Source: Myxococcales bacterium (GTDB taxonomy: Bacteria > Myxococcota > Bradymonadia > UBA7976 > UBA1532). From it: a DNA stretch of 56,834 nt. The translations under genes and the position numbers were made by a program. Position 1 is the first letter of the stretch. Each line of letters opens with the position of its first letter. The stretch is taken from positions 1-56,834 of the forward strand of contig JACKDM010000030.1 of the NCBI GenBank assembly GCA_020633515.1. The letters run 5' to 3'. Below the pieces are notes generated by a model that saw nothing but the letters and a program-made list of their open reading frames with translations, was not told the DNA's origin and made no database searches. This document shows, in pieces, positions 48,901 through 55,699 of this stretch.

Positions 48901-49565
48901 CCTTCGTCGTCGACGACCCCGACGCCATCGAGACGCCCATCCTCTCGATGCGCTACGACGACGGCTACGTCGCCTGGATCAACGGCGTCGAGGTCGCCCG
49001 CCGCAACGTCGACGGACTGCCCGCCTGGGACGCCGTCGCCGCGCTGCACGACGACAACCAGGCGATCGTCTACGAAGGCGTCGCGATCGACCCCGCCGTG
49101 CTCGTGCCCGGCCTCAACCTGCTCGCGATCCAGATCGTCAACAACGGCGCGCAGTCGAGCGACCTCCTCGTCCAGCCCGCGCTGAGCGACGGTCTCCCCG
49201 GCCGCGGCGCGCTCCCGCCCGCGCAGGCCGAAGACGCCGCGGTCACCGTCGCCGCGCTCGAGGTCGCCCCCGACCCCGCCGAGTCCTGGGTCGCGCTGCA
49301 CAACCCCGGCGAGCGCGCCGTCGACCTCAGCGGCTGGCGCCTCGAAGGCGGCGGCGTCGCCCACGCCTTCACCCCCGGCACCGTCATCCCCGCCGGCGGC
49401 ACCCTGCACGTCGTCGCCGACGCCCGCCGCTTCCGCGCCCGCATGGCATCCCCCCGCGGCGGCGAAGCCCTCTTCGTGCAAGGCAACTGGCGCGGCCGCC
49501 TCGACGACCGCCTCGCCCCGCCCCGCCTCCGCGACGCCACCGGCCAGCTCGTCGAGGCGCGCTGA
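45912..49565 (+). CDS. Exported CotH-kinase/lamin-tail-domain lipoprotein
   Basis: A 1,217-residue lipoprotein: signal LSLGLLLGACADPE (lipobox, Cys 16), then an Asp/Pro/Ala linker (about 40-125). A lamin-tail domain (about 128-230: VMPANAGALLDDDGEPSDWIELHNP) precedes a beta-sandwich region, a CotH-like domain (about 550-900: QSTRGFPKKSYDLDFNRDN, DINLLSTWADKSRVRNTLA, EWWFMPWDVDLSFGR), further beta-rich modules and a second lamin-tail-like domain (about 1110-1210). CotH proteins of spore-formers are protein kinases; the Asp pair in PWDVDLSFG fits the metal site. The protein probably acts at the cell surface or outside. CGGAG supports ATG 45912. Confidence 0.87.
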   Translation: MRRAVTLSLGLLLGACADPEPAQQAIAPIGSRDRVTTDAALWDRALPPADAGLDPAPDAAPPDRGRVDPLPDPDAAVPDADPDAAVPDPDADPDADPDADPDADPDAAEPDAAPDPDLGPPPPPLDPPIITQVMPANAGALLDDDGEPSDWIELHNPNPHPYPLAGHHLSDDPDDPTRWRLPAVEIAPRGYLVVFASGKDRDDPDAPLHTDFRLDADGETLTLSDRDGAPLDTLGPWPPQLDAVSWGRPMTVDRQPLLAPDALARHAPLAALTPDWSAPAFDDAAWAEGPLPLAADPIDPLAPGTVIPDHAPGAGHLARLAFTVPPGLTADAWTLEVHADDGFAAWLDGAPVGADNAPPFLVPDATAPADHPADAPPRLLPLPPLAEGPHLLAVAAFDHPADDGRFALALTLDAVTAAVDPGAAYLTPTPGAPNRPAPALPPVIFELTRDPAVHPDEPIEVTARVVAPSAPLTAVRLTWRRRFAPEETLDMAPDAIDPTLYRATLPGAPAGELVRWYAEATDAADRTTREPPFPDPLDSERYRGAVVIDEAIVTALPVLHWFVENPAGADRDGGARSTLWYAGALYDNVLADIHGQSTRGFPKKSYDLDFNRDNRFDLDDALPRMKDINLLSTWADKSRVRNTLAYEVFRDAGHDHHLAFPMRVQRNGGFFSIADFVEDADDRWLERMAYPEPIGALYKMYDRVENPASAEKKTRTDEGIDDLRAVVDAMRLPPAERRLWLFDNIDLARTANFLAASFVIGNVDCCHKNYYLYRDTDGTAEWWFMPWDVDLSFGRVWTGTYFDDRLYPDTGLFLGRDTGSRNALLAALYEQPEFVQMYLRRTRSLLDALLQPPGTPDPRLEARIAELEAQLAPDAATDTAAWPTWGEPQTMPEAIGHLRRYLEDRRAHVYGTLVEREPGAVFIDPTPGAVLARYRVPVADDPTLAWTAPEHDDSEWLEGPLGLGYENAPAEYDPFIATAVRPTDADPRATSIQLRVPFVVDDPDAIETPILSMRYDDGYVAWINGVEVARRNVDGLPAWDAVAALHDDNQAIVYEGVAIDPAVLVPGLNLLAIQIVNNGAQSSDLLVQPALSDGLPGRGALPPAQAEDAAVTVAALEVAPDPAESWVALHNPGERAVDLSGWRLEGGGVAHAFTPGTVIPAGGTLHVVADARRFRARMASPRGGEALFVQGNWRGRLDDRLAPPRLRDATGQLVEAR
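46173..46232 (+). repeat. Five 12-bp units encoding DPDA in the lipoprotein linker
   Basis: Units of GACCCCGACGC(C/G) repeated five times in frame within the linker of the CotH/lamin-tail lipoprotein. Copy-number change would alter linker length only. Confidence 0.8.
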
Positions 49566-49643
49566 GCGGGCCGCGACGAGGCCATGCCACCCGCGCCGCG
49601 CCTGTGTTAGCCTCACCCTCAACGTGATGGCTCCGGGTGCCGC

Positions 49644-51792
49644 ATGACTCGCCACCTCCTGCCCCTCGCCGCGCTCCTCGCCCTCGCCGCCGGCTGCGCC
49701 GACGAAGGCAGACCCGGCGTCGACCCGCCCGCCGACGGCGCCCCGGCTCCGATCGACGGCGCCGGCCCCGCGCGACGCCGGCCCCAGGCGCGACGCCGGC
49801 CCTGGCGCGACGCCGACCCTGAGCGCGACGCCGGCCCCGACCGCGGCCCGGCGCCCGATCTCGGCCCGGCGCCCGATCTCGGCCCCGACCCCGACATGGC
49901 GCCGCCCCGCCCGATCCCTGCGCCGGGCCCCTGACGGCGCTCATTGCGGCGGCCTGGCGCCGGCGCCGACCACCGCGCCGCCTACGTCTGCCAGGGGCCG
50001 CACCACCGCCGTCACGCCCTGCGCCGCCGGCTGCGAGGGCGGCGCCTGCGTCGCCCCGCCCGCCGATCCGTGCCAGAGCGCGCCCACCGACGGCGCGTGG
50101 TGCGGCGGCACCCTCATCGACGGCGACCCCGGCGCCCTCTACCACTGCGCCGGCGGCGCCACCCGCGATCGGGTCGCCTGCGACAACGGCTGCCGGGTCA
50201 ACCCGCCCGGCACGCCCGACTCCTGCGCCCGCGCCGACGATCCCTGCGCCGCCGCCGACGCCGGCGATGGCGCCTACTGCGGCGCGACCCTCGGCGGCGG
50301 CGACCCCGGCGCGCTCTACGTCTGCCGCGGCCGCCAGACCGTGCAGGCGACCCCCTGCGCCGATGGCTGCCAGCAGAGCCCGCCCGGCGTGCCCGACGCC
50401 TGCCGGGCCGCCGGCGGCGACCCGTGCGCCCGCGCCGACGCCGGCAGCGGCCTCTACTGCGGATCGACCCTCGGCGCCGGCGACCCCGAGACGCTCTACG
50501 ACTGCCAGGGCCGCGTCACCGCCAGCAGCCGCCGCTGTGCCGCCGGCTGCCGGCAGAACCCACCCGGCGTGCCCGACGCCTGCGCCCCCGAGGGCCCCGC
50601 CGATCCCTGCCAGGGCGCCGACGGCGGCGATGGCGCCTACTGCGGCGCGAGCCTCGGCGCCGGCGAGCGAGACACGCTCTACCAGTGCCGCGGCCGGGCG
50701 ACGGTGTCATCGATGCCATGCCCCGGCGGCTGCCAGCAGAACCCGCCCGGCGTCGCCGATGCCTGCCGCGCCGCCGGCGATCCCTGCCAGGGCGCCAACG
50801 GCGGCGACGGCCCCTACTGCGGGTCGAGCCTCGGCGCGGGTGATCCGAACACGCTCTACGACTGCCGCGGCCGGGTCACCCGCTCGTCGATGCCCTGCCC
50901 CGGCGGCTGCCAGCAGAACCCGCCCGGCGTCGCCGACGCCTGCCGGGCCGCCGCCGATCCCTGCCAGGGCGCCAATGGCGGCGATGGCGCCTACTGCGGA
51001 TCGAGCCTCGGCGCCGGCGAGCGCGAGACGCTCTACGAGTGCCGCGGCCGGGTGACGGTGGGATCGATGGCATGCCCGAATGGCTGCCAGCAGAACCCGC
51101 CGGGTGTCGCCGATGCCTGCCGCGCGCCCGCGCCCGCCGGTGATCCGTGCGACGCCGCCGCCGCCGGGGACGGCGCGTACTGCGGCCAGAGCCTCGGCGC
51201 GGGCGACCCCGACACGCTCTATGAGTGCCGCGGCCGCGACGTCGCCTCGTCGACCCCCTGCGCCGAAGGCTGCCGCCCGAGCCCGCCCGGCGTGCCCGAC
51301 GCCTGCCGCCGCGGCGACGGCGACTGCTGCCTCGACCGCCCGCCCGGCGCGCTCACCCAGCGCTTCACCGCCTGCGGCCTCGGCGGCCAGCACCATGGCA
51401 TCGACCTCGGCACCCGCGTCGGCACCCCGATCTACGCCGGCATGGCCGGCACCGTGATCGCGAGCCGCCTCGGCCTCCCCAACTGTTATGACAACGGATG
51501 CAGCCCCGCCTGCTGGAATGCCTTCAACTACGTCAAGCTGCGCGCCGACTGCGGCGATCCGAACGATCCGAACCGCGACCTCTTGATCTGGTACCTGCAC
51601 ATCGACGACCTCGCGCCCGGGATCCGCAACGGCGCGCACGTCGAGCAGGGTCAGCTCCTCGCCTACAGCGGCAACTCGGGGTGCTCGTCGGGGCCGCACA
51701 TCCACCTCGAGACGGCCTCGGTGCCGCGCGGCGGCGACAGCGCGCTCAACACCTGCAGCTCGTCCGATCCGGCCGCCCGCTATTGCCCGTAG
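49644..51792 (+). pseudogene. M23 peptidase lipoprotein with Cys-rich repeats, reading frame broken near the 5' end
   Basis: ATG 49644 starts a lipoprotein signal (LAALLALAAGCADEG, lipobox AAGC) and an Asp/Pro/Gly linker, but that frame stops at 49934. The rest is in the next frame, open from 49648 to the stop at 51792 with no start before GTG 50341. The repeat pattern jumps between two frames near 49770, 49800, 49930, 49950 and 49996. Seven six-Cys repeats of about 59 residues (DPC...GDGAYCG...TLYxCRGR...PCxxGC) follow, then an M23 (LytM) domain with HHGIDLG and GPHIHLE, the zinc ligands. The catalytic end is intact. Either sequence errors or natural decay break the gene; the true product would be a secreted, surface-bound peptidoglycan or protein endopeptidase. 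Confidence 0.75.
50065..51325 (+). repeat. Seven Cys-rich protein repeats, period about 174-185 bp
   Basis: DPC-encoding unit starts near 50065, 50239, 50419, 50604, 50779, 50956 and 51139. The units at 50604, 50779 and 50956 are nearly identical in DNA, indicating recent duplication; outer ones are more diverged. Each unit has six cysteines, probably three disulfides. Confidence 0.85.
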
Positions 51793-51894
51793 CGCGGGGC
51801 GCGGCAGCTCCCCCCCAGGGCGCGATCAGCGCGCGGCCGCGCGGGTGATGGGGTCGTCGCTCGAAGCGGGCGGCCCCGATGGCATCGGATGACT

Positions 51895-52767
51895 TCATGG
51901 CAGGTGCCTCCGCAGGCGGTCGACGAGGGCGGCGGCGCCGGCGACGAGCGCGGCGAGCGCGACGCCCGTCAGCGTCTGCGCGGCGCCCACCGGCAGGTCG
52001 TGCAGCGACGCGAGCAGGTAGCCGCCGAAGCCGCAGCCGGCGCCGAGGAGCGCGCCGAGCACGAGCGCCGCCGAGACGCGGGGGGCGAGGCGCAGCGCGG
52101 CGAGCGCGGGCAGCACGCTGAACGCGAAGGTCGGGAGCGCGCCGATGACGCGGGTGCAGACCGAGACGGCGACGGCGAGGGTGACGAACAGCGCCGCGTC
52201 GAGCAGCCGCACCGGCAGCCCCCGCACCCGGGCGCCATCGGGATCGAACGCCGCCGCCGCGAAGCCCCGCCACGCCCACAGGTGCAGCGCGCCGATCACC
52301 GCGGCGACCACGCCGACGCGGGTGAAGTCATCGGGCACGACCGCGACGGCGCTCCCGAAGAGGAGGCTGTCGATGTCGGCGAGGTCCTGCACGATGCGGG
52401 TGCCGACCGCGAGCGTGCCGGCCGCGCCGAGCAGCCACACCACGCCGAGCAGGCTGTCACGCTGCGCGGGCGCGGCGCGGCCGCCGCCGACGATCGCGGC
52501 GATCGCGAGCAGGGTGAGCGCGCCGGCGCCGAGGGTGGGATCGGCGAGCAGCCCGGCGGCGCCGAGGTGGAGGCGGGCGTAGAACGCGAGCGCGACGCCG
52601 AGCCCGGCCGCCTGCGAGACCGCGGCGCTGAGGAAGACGAGGCGGCGCAGCACCACATAGACGCCGAGCATGCCGAGCAGCGCGCCGGCGAGCGCGCCGG
52701 TCAGCGCGGCCTCGCGGAACAGCGGCCACAGCTCGAAGAACTCGTCGAGGGTGAGGGACTCACCCAT
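51895..52767 (-). CDS. znuB: Metal ABC transporter permease (ZnuB-like)
   Basis: A 290-residue membrane protein of about eight helices in the ABC-3 family: LTGALAGALLGMLGVYVVLRRLVFLSAAVSQA at the N-terminus is typical of ZnuB/TroC. It forms the zinc (or manganese) channel with ZnuC and ZnuA. It is the last gene of the minus-strand uptake operon; its start overlaps the znuC stop by 8 nt (ATGGGTGA). The C-terminus ends 102 bp from the convergent M23 gene; that gap has a 14-bp GC palindrome but no clear terminator. Confidence 0.9.
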   Translation of the reverse strand: MGESLTLDEFFELWPLFREAALTGALAGALLGMLGVYVVLRRLVFLSAAVSQAAGLGVALAFYARLHLGAAGLLADPTLGAGALTLLAIAAIVGGGRAAPAQRDSLLGVVWLLGAAGTLAVGTRIVQDLADIDSLLFGSAVAVVPDDFTRVGVVAAVIGALHLWAWRGFAAAAFDPDGARVRGLPVRLLDAALFVTLAVAVSVCTRVIGALPTFAFSVLPALAALRLAPRVSAALVLGALLGAGCGFGGYLLASLHDLPVGAAQTLTGVALAALVAGAAALVDRLRRHLP

Positions 52768-53512
52768 GTGATGACTCCGATGCCATGGGTGCCATCGATG
52801 CCATCCCGAGCGGGGCGCCGAAGCCTTCGCGGAAGGCGTCGGACGCCAGCACATCCGCGGCCGGGCCCGCCTCGACGCGGTCGCCGGCGCGGTCGAGCAG
52901 CAGCGCGTGGGTCGCGAAGCGGGGCACGTAGCCGAGGCGGTGGCCGGCGATGACGAGCGCGAGGCCGCGCTCGCGGCGGAGGCGGTCGAGCAGCGCGAAG
53001 ACCTGCTCCTCGATGACCGGATCCATCGCGCTCGTCGGCTCGTCGAGCACGAGCACGGCGGGGTCGCCGACGAGCGCGCGGGCGATGAGGGCGCGCTGCT
53101 TCTGGCCTTCGCTGAGGGTGCGGAACGGGCGATCGGCGAGCGCTTCGGCGTCGACCGCTTCGAGCGCGGCGGCGACGGCGGCGCGGCCGCGGCGGGGGAC
53201 GCGGGGGTCGAGGAAGCTCCAGCCGCGGTCGAGGCCGGCGCGCACGAGGTCGACGACGCGGCCGGGGATCGAGGGGTCGACGTCGCCGCGCTGCGGCACG
53301 TAGCCGAGGCGCAGCCCATGGGCGCGGTCGATGTGGCCGCCGACGCGGGGCTGGAGGCCGAGCAGGGTGCGCATCAGCGTGGTCTTGCCGCTGCCGTTGC
53401 GGCCGATGAGCGCCCAGGTCTCGCCGGGGTGGAGGGTGAGCTCGACCGGCGGCAGGATCGCGCGGCCGTGGTGGCCGATGCGGAGCGCGCGGGTGGTCAG
53501 GAGGGGAGTCAC
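52760..53512 (-). CDS. znuC: Metal ABC transporter ATP-binding protein (ZnuC-like)
   Basis: A 250-residue ATPase: Walker A GRNGSGKTT, Q-loop YVPQRGDVD, signature LSEGQKQ, Walker B VLVLDEPTSAMD, H-loop AGHRLG. It drives the ZnuB permease. GTG 53512 (VTPLLTTRALRI) is the likely start. The C-terminal end MASMAPMASESSHG is unlike the usual ZnuC His-rich tail and is encoded by repeated ATGGCATC-type words. It follows the His-rich lipoprotein gene by 34 bp. Confidence 0.92.
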   Translation of the reverse strand: MTPLLTTRALRIGHHGRAILPPVELTLHPGETWALIGRNGSGKTTLMRTLLGLQPRVGGHIDRAHGLRLGYVPQRGDVDPSIPGRVVDLVRAGLDRGWSFLDPRVPRRGRAAVAAALEAVDAEALADRPFRTLSEGQKQRALIARALVGDPAVLVLDEPTSAMDPVIEEQVFALLDRLRRERGLALVIAGHRLGYVPRFATHALLLDRAGDRVEAGPAADVLASDAFREGFGAPLGMASMAPMASESSHG

Positions 53513-53546
53513 GGCGCGGCAGGATGGCGGGGCGGGGGGCGCGGGG

Positions 53547-54032
53547 TCAATGGGCGTGTCCGTGGTCGGCGGCTTCGAAGACGAGGCCGACCTCGGTCGC
53601 GGGGGTGGGGCCGAACATGAGGAAGACCTCGCCGGCGGGCAGCTCGACGGTGTGATGCACGGCGATGGCTTCGCACTCGGTGACGGCGACGGTGTCCTCG
53701 ATGGGGAGCGGGGCGCGATCGACGAGGAAGGCGATGGGGACGTCGGCGGTGAGGAAGAAGTTGTAGTCCCCGGCCTCGGTGACGTTGAACGCGACCGCGC
53801 CGCCGTTGCCATCGGGGCCGGCGGGGAGGGTGATGTCGACGCGGGTGTGGCTGTAGCCCTGGATGGCGGGCGCGTCGACGGGCGCGGCGGCGGTGACGGC
53901 CTGGAACGGGCCCTCGGCGCCGTGCTCGCAGGCCTCGGCGGTGAGGTCTTCGTGGGCGTGCTCGTCGTCGTGGTCGTGGTCGTCGCAGGCGGCGAGGGGG
54001 AGGAGCAGCGCGAGCAGGGCGAGGCGGCGCAT
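53547..54032 (-). CDS. His/Asp-rich lipoprotein, probable metal-binding
   Basis: A 161-residue lipoprotein: signal LALLALLLPLAACDD (lipobox LAAC) directly followed by DDHDHDDEHAHED, a likely zinc-binding tail, and a second site DHGHAH at the C-terminus. The middle is a small beta-sandwich (HTRVDITLPAGPDG, GDYNFFLTADVPIAFLVD, VFLMFGPTP). No family recognised. Its place between znuA and znuC suggests it buffers or hands over zinc in the periplasm; that is inference. Confidence 0.8.
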   Translation of the reverse strand: MRRLALLALLLPLAACDDHDHDDEHAHEDLTAEACEHGAEGPFQAVTAAAPVDAPAIQGYSHTRVDITLPAGPDGNGGAVAFNVTEAGDYNFFLTADVPIAFLVDRAPLPIEDTVAVTECEAIAVHHTVELPAGEVFLMFGPTPATEVGLVFEAADHGHAH

Positions 54033-54044
54033 GGGGTCGGCCTT

Positions 54045-54782
54045 TCAGTCGACGCGGGTGACGTCGGCGGTGAGGGTGGCATGGGCGGCGAGGTTCTCGC
54101 CGATGGCTTCGGTGATCGCGGCGTCGATGGCTTCGGTCTCCCAGTCGACGCCGTCGAGCAGCTCGGGGGGCAGGCGCAGGGTGAGCGCGAGGCGGGCGGC
54201 GGCGGGCTCGCCGGGGCCGAAGGGCACGTCGAGCGCGGTGGTGACGGCGGTGTCGAGGGGCACGGTGACGGCGAAGTCGCGGTCGCGGTTCTCGGCGCGG
54301 CCGCGGAGGGTGAGCGCTTGGAGGGTGACGGTGGCGCGGCGCAGGGCGCCGCGGGGGAGCGCGCAGCGGTCGGGGCAGGTGGCGAGCGCGATCGGGGTGG
54401 CTTCGGCGGCGAGCGGGGTGGCTTCGCCGGCGGTGAGGGTGAGCGCGGGGGTGTCATCGGCGGCGGCGCCCCCGCCGAGCTGGTCGTAGGGCACGAGCGC
54501 GTCGCCGCAGTGGCAGTGGCCGCCGTGGCAGAGCGTGCAGCCGGGGGGCGGGTTCGATGGGTCGAAGGTCTCTTCGGCGCTGTCTTCGCCGAGGGTGAGA
54601 TCGGCGCGGTCGACGGTGAGGGTGATGGCTTCGAGCCGCACCGCGGCGCCCTCGGCGGTGCGGAAGGTCTGGGGAGCGGTGGCTGCGAGGGTGAGGTCGA
54701 CGCGGCCCCAGGGCTGGCCGTCGTCGAAGGCGCAGCCGGTGAGCAGAGTCAGGAGCAGCAGCAGCGGCAGGAGCCATCGCAT
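54045..54782 (-). CDS. Lipoprotein with CxxCHxxHCHC motif, unknown family
   Basis: A 245-residue lipoprotein with signal LLPLLLLLTLLTGCAFDD (lipobox LTGC). Near residue 82 it has GCTLCHGGHCHCGD, a dense Cys/His site: it includes a CxxCH heme-like core but the crowding of Cys and His looks more like zinc or copper binding. A second Cys pair is CPDRC. The rest is beta-rich (GRVDLTLAATAPQTF, LEAITLTVDRADLTL, RATVTLQALTLRGRAEN), similar in style to MbnP-type metal lipoproteins, without certain homology. It sits between znuA and the His-rich lipoprotein, 7 bp after znuA. Confidence 0.78.
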   Translation of the reverse strand: MRWLLPLLLLLTLLTGCAFDDGQPWGRVDLTLAATAPQTFRTAEGAAVRLEAITLTVDRADLTLGEDSAEETFDPSNPPPGCTLCHGGHCHCGDALVPYDQLGGGAAADDTPALTLTAGEATPLAAEATPIALATCPDRCALPRGALRRATVTLQALTLRGRAENRDRDFAVTVPLDTAVTTALDVPFGPGEPAAARLALTLRLPPELLDGVDWETEAIDAAITEAIGENLAAHATLTADVTRVD

Positions 54783-54789
54783 CAAGGCC

Positions 54790-55692
54790 TCACTTCGCGA
54801 GCGCCGCGTGCAGCGCGTCGGTGATGTGGCGGAGGTGGGTGAGGTAGTCGATGCCATCAGGGGTGCCACCGGGCAGCACGACGACCTCGGCGCCGGCGAG
54901 GCGGGCGAGGGTGTCGCTGGTCTTGCGCGGGTAGTACGACTCCTGCACGACCGCGCGGATGCCTTCGCGCTTCATGACTTCGAGGACGCGGGCGACGTGG
55001 GCCGGGGTGGGCGCGATGCCGGGGCGGGGCTCGATGGTGATGGCTTCGTCGAGGCCGAGCCAGTCGAAGAGGTAGGTGAGCGAGGCGTGGTAGGCGACGA
55101 CGCGGCGGCGGGCGGCGGGGAGCGCGGCGAAGCGGGCGCGCTCGGCCTCGGCGAAGGCGGCGAGGCGGGTCTCGAAGGCGCGGGCGCGCTCGTGATAGCC
55201 GGCGGCCTTGGGCGGGTCGATCGCGGCGAGGCGCTCGGCGAGCGCGGCGGCGACGCGGCGGGCGGCGCGGGGGTCGAAGGTGTAGTGCGGGTTGCCGCCG
55301 GGGTGTACGTCGCCCATGGCGCGGTCGATGGGTCCTTGCGGCACGCCGAGGCGGGCGATGACGGTCGAGGCGTCGAAGAGGCCCTCGCCGCCGGGCTGGA
55401 TGCGGCCGTTGCGGGCGGCGACCTGGAGCGGGGGGAGCCAGCCGATCTCGAGCTCGAGGCCGTTGACGATGAGGAGGTCGGCGCGGGCGAGCGGGAGGAT
55501 GAGGCTCGGGCGCGGGTCGACGTGGTGGGGGTCCTGGCCGGCGGGCGCGAGCGCGGTGACGGTGGCGTCGGGGCCGCCGATCTCGCGGGCGATGGCGGCG
55601 AGGTCGGGCAGGGTGGCGACGATCTGCACGTCGGCGCGGGCGGCGAGCGGCAGGAGGGTGAGCGCGGCGAGCGCGAGCGGTGTGATCTTCAT
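54790..55692 (-). CDS. znuA: Metal ABC transporter substrate-binding protein (ZnuA-like)
   Basis: A 300-residue cluster-A1 binding protein with Sec signal (LALAALTLLPLAARA). Metal ligands visible: DPHHVDPRPS, HPGGNPHYTFDP, VVAYHASLTYLFDWLG and a late Glu in VVQESYYPR. It lacks the long His-rich loop common in high-affinity ZnuA proteins, so zinc versus manganese is not settled by sequence; the His-rich partner lipoproteins favour zinc. ATG 55692 begins the signal; the preceding porin stop is 7 bp upstream. Confidence 0.88.
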   Translation of the reverse strand: MKITPLALAALTLLPLAARADVQIVATLPDLAAIAREIGGPDATVTALAPAGQDPHHVDPRPSLILPLARADLLIVNGLELEIGWLPPLQVAARNGRIQPGGEGLFDASTVIARLGVPQGPIDRAMGDVHPGGNPHYTFDPRAARRVAAALAERLAAIDPPKAAGYHERARAFETRLAAFAEAERARFAALPAARRRVVAYHASLTYLFDWLGLDEAITIEPRPGIAPTPAHVARVLEVMKREGIRAVVQESYYPRKTSDTLARLAGAEVVVLPGGTPDGIDYLTHLRHITDALHAALAK

Positions 55693-55699
55693 GGCTGCG

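Noticed and set aside
50341..51792. GTG 50341 as the true start of the M23 peptidase
   Set aside because: The start would fall inside a Cys repeat, with no signal peptide; repeat-coding sequence continues upstream in the same frame to about 50000.
51830..51843. Perfect palindrome CGCGCGGCCGCGCG between convergent genes as a terminator
   Set aside because: No loop and no T-run; expected by chance in such GC-rich DNA.
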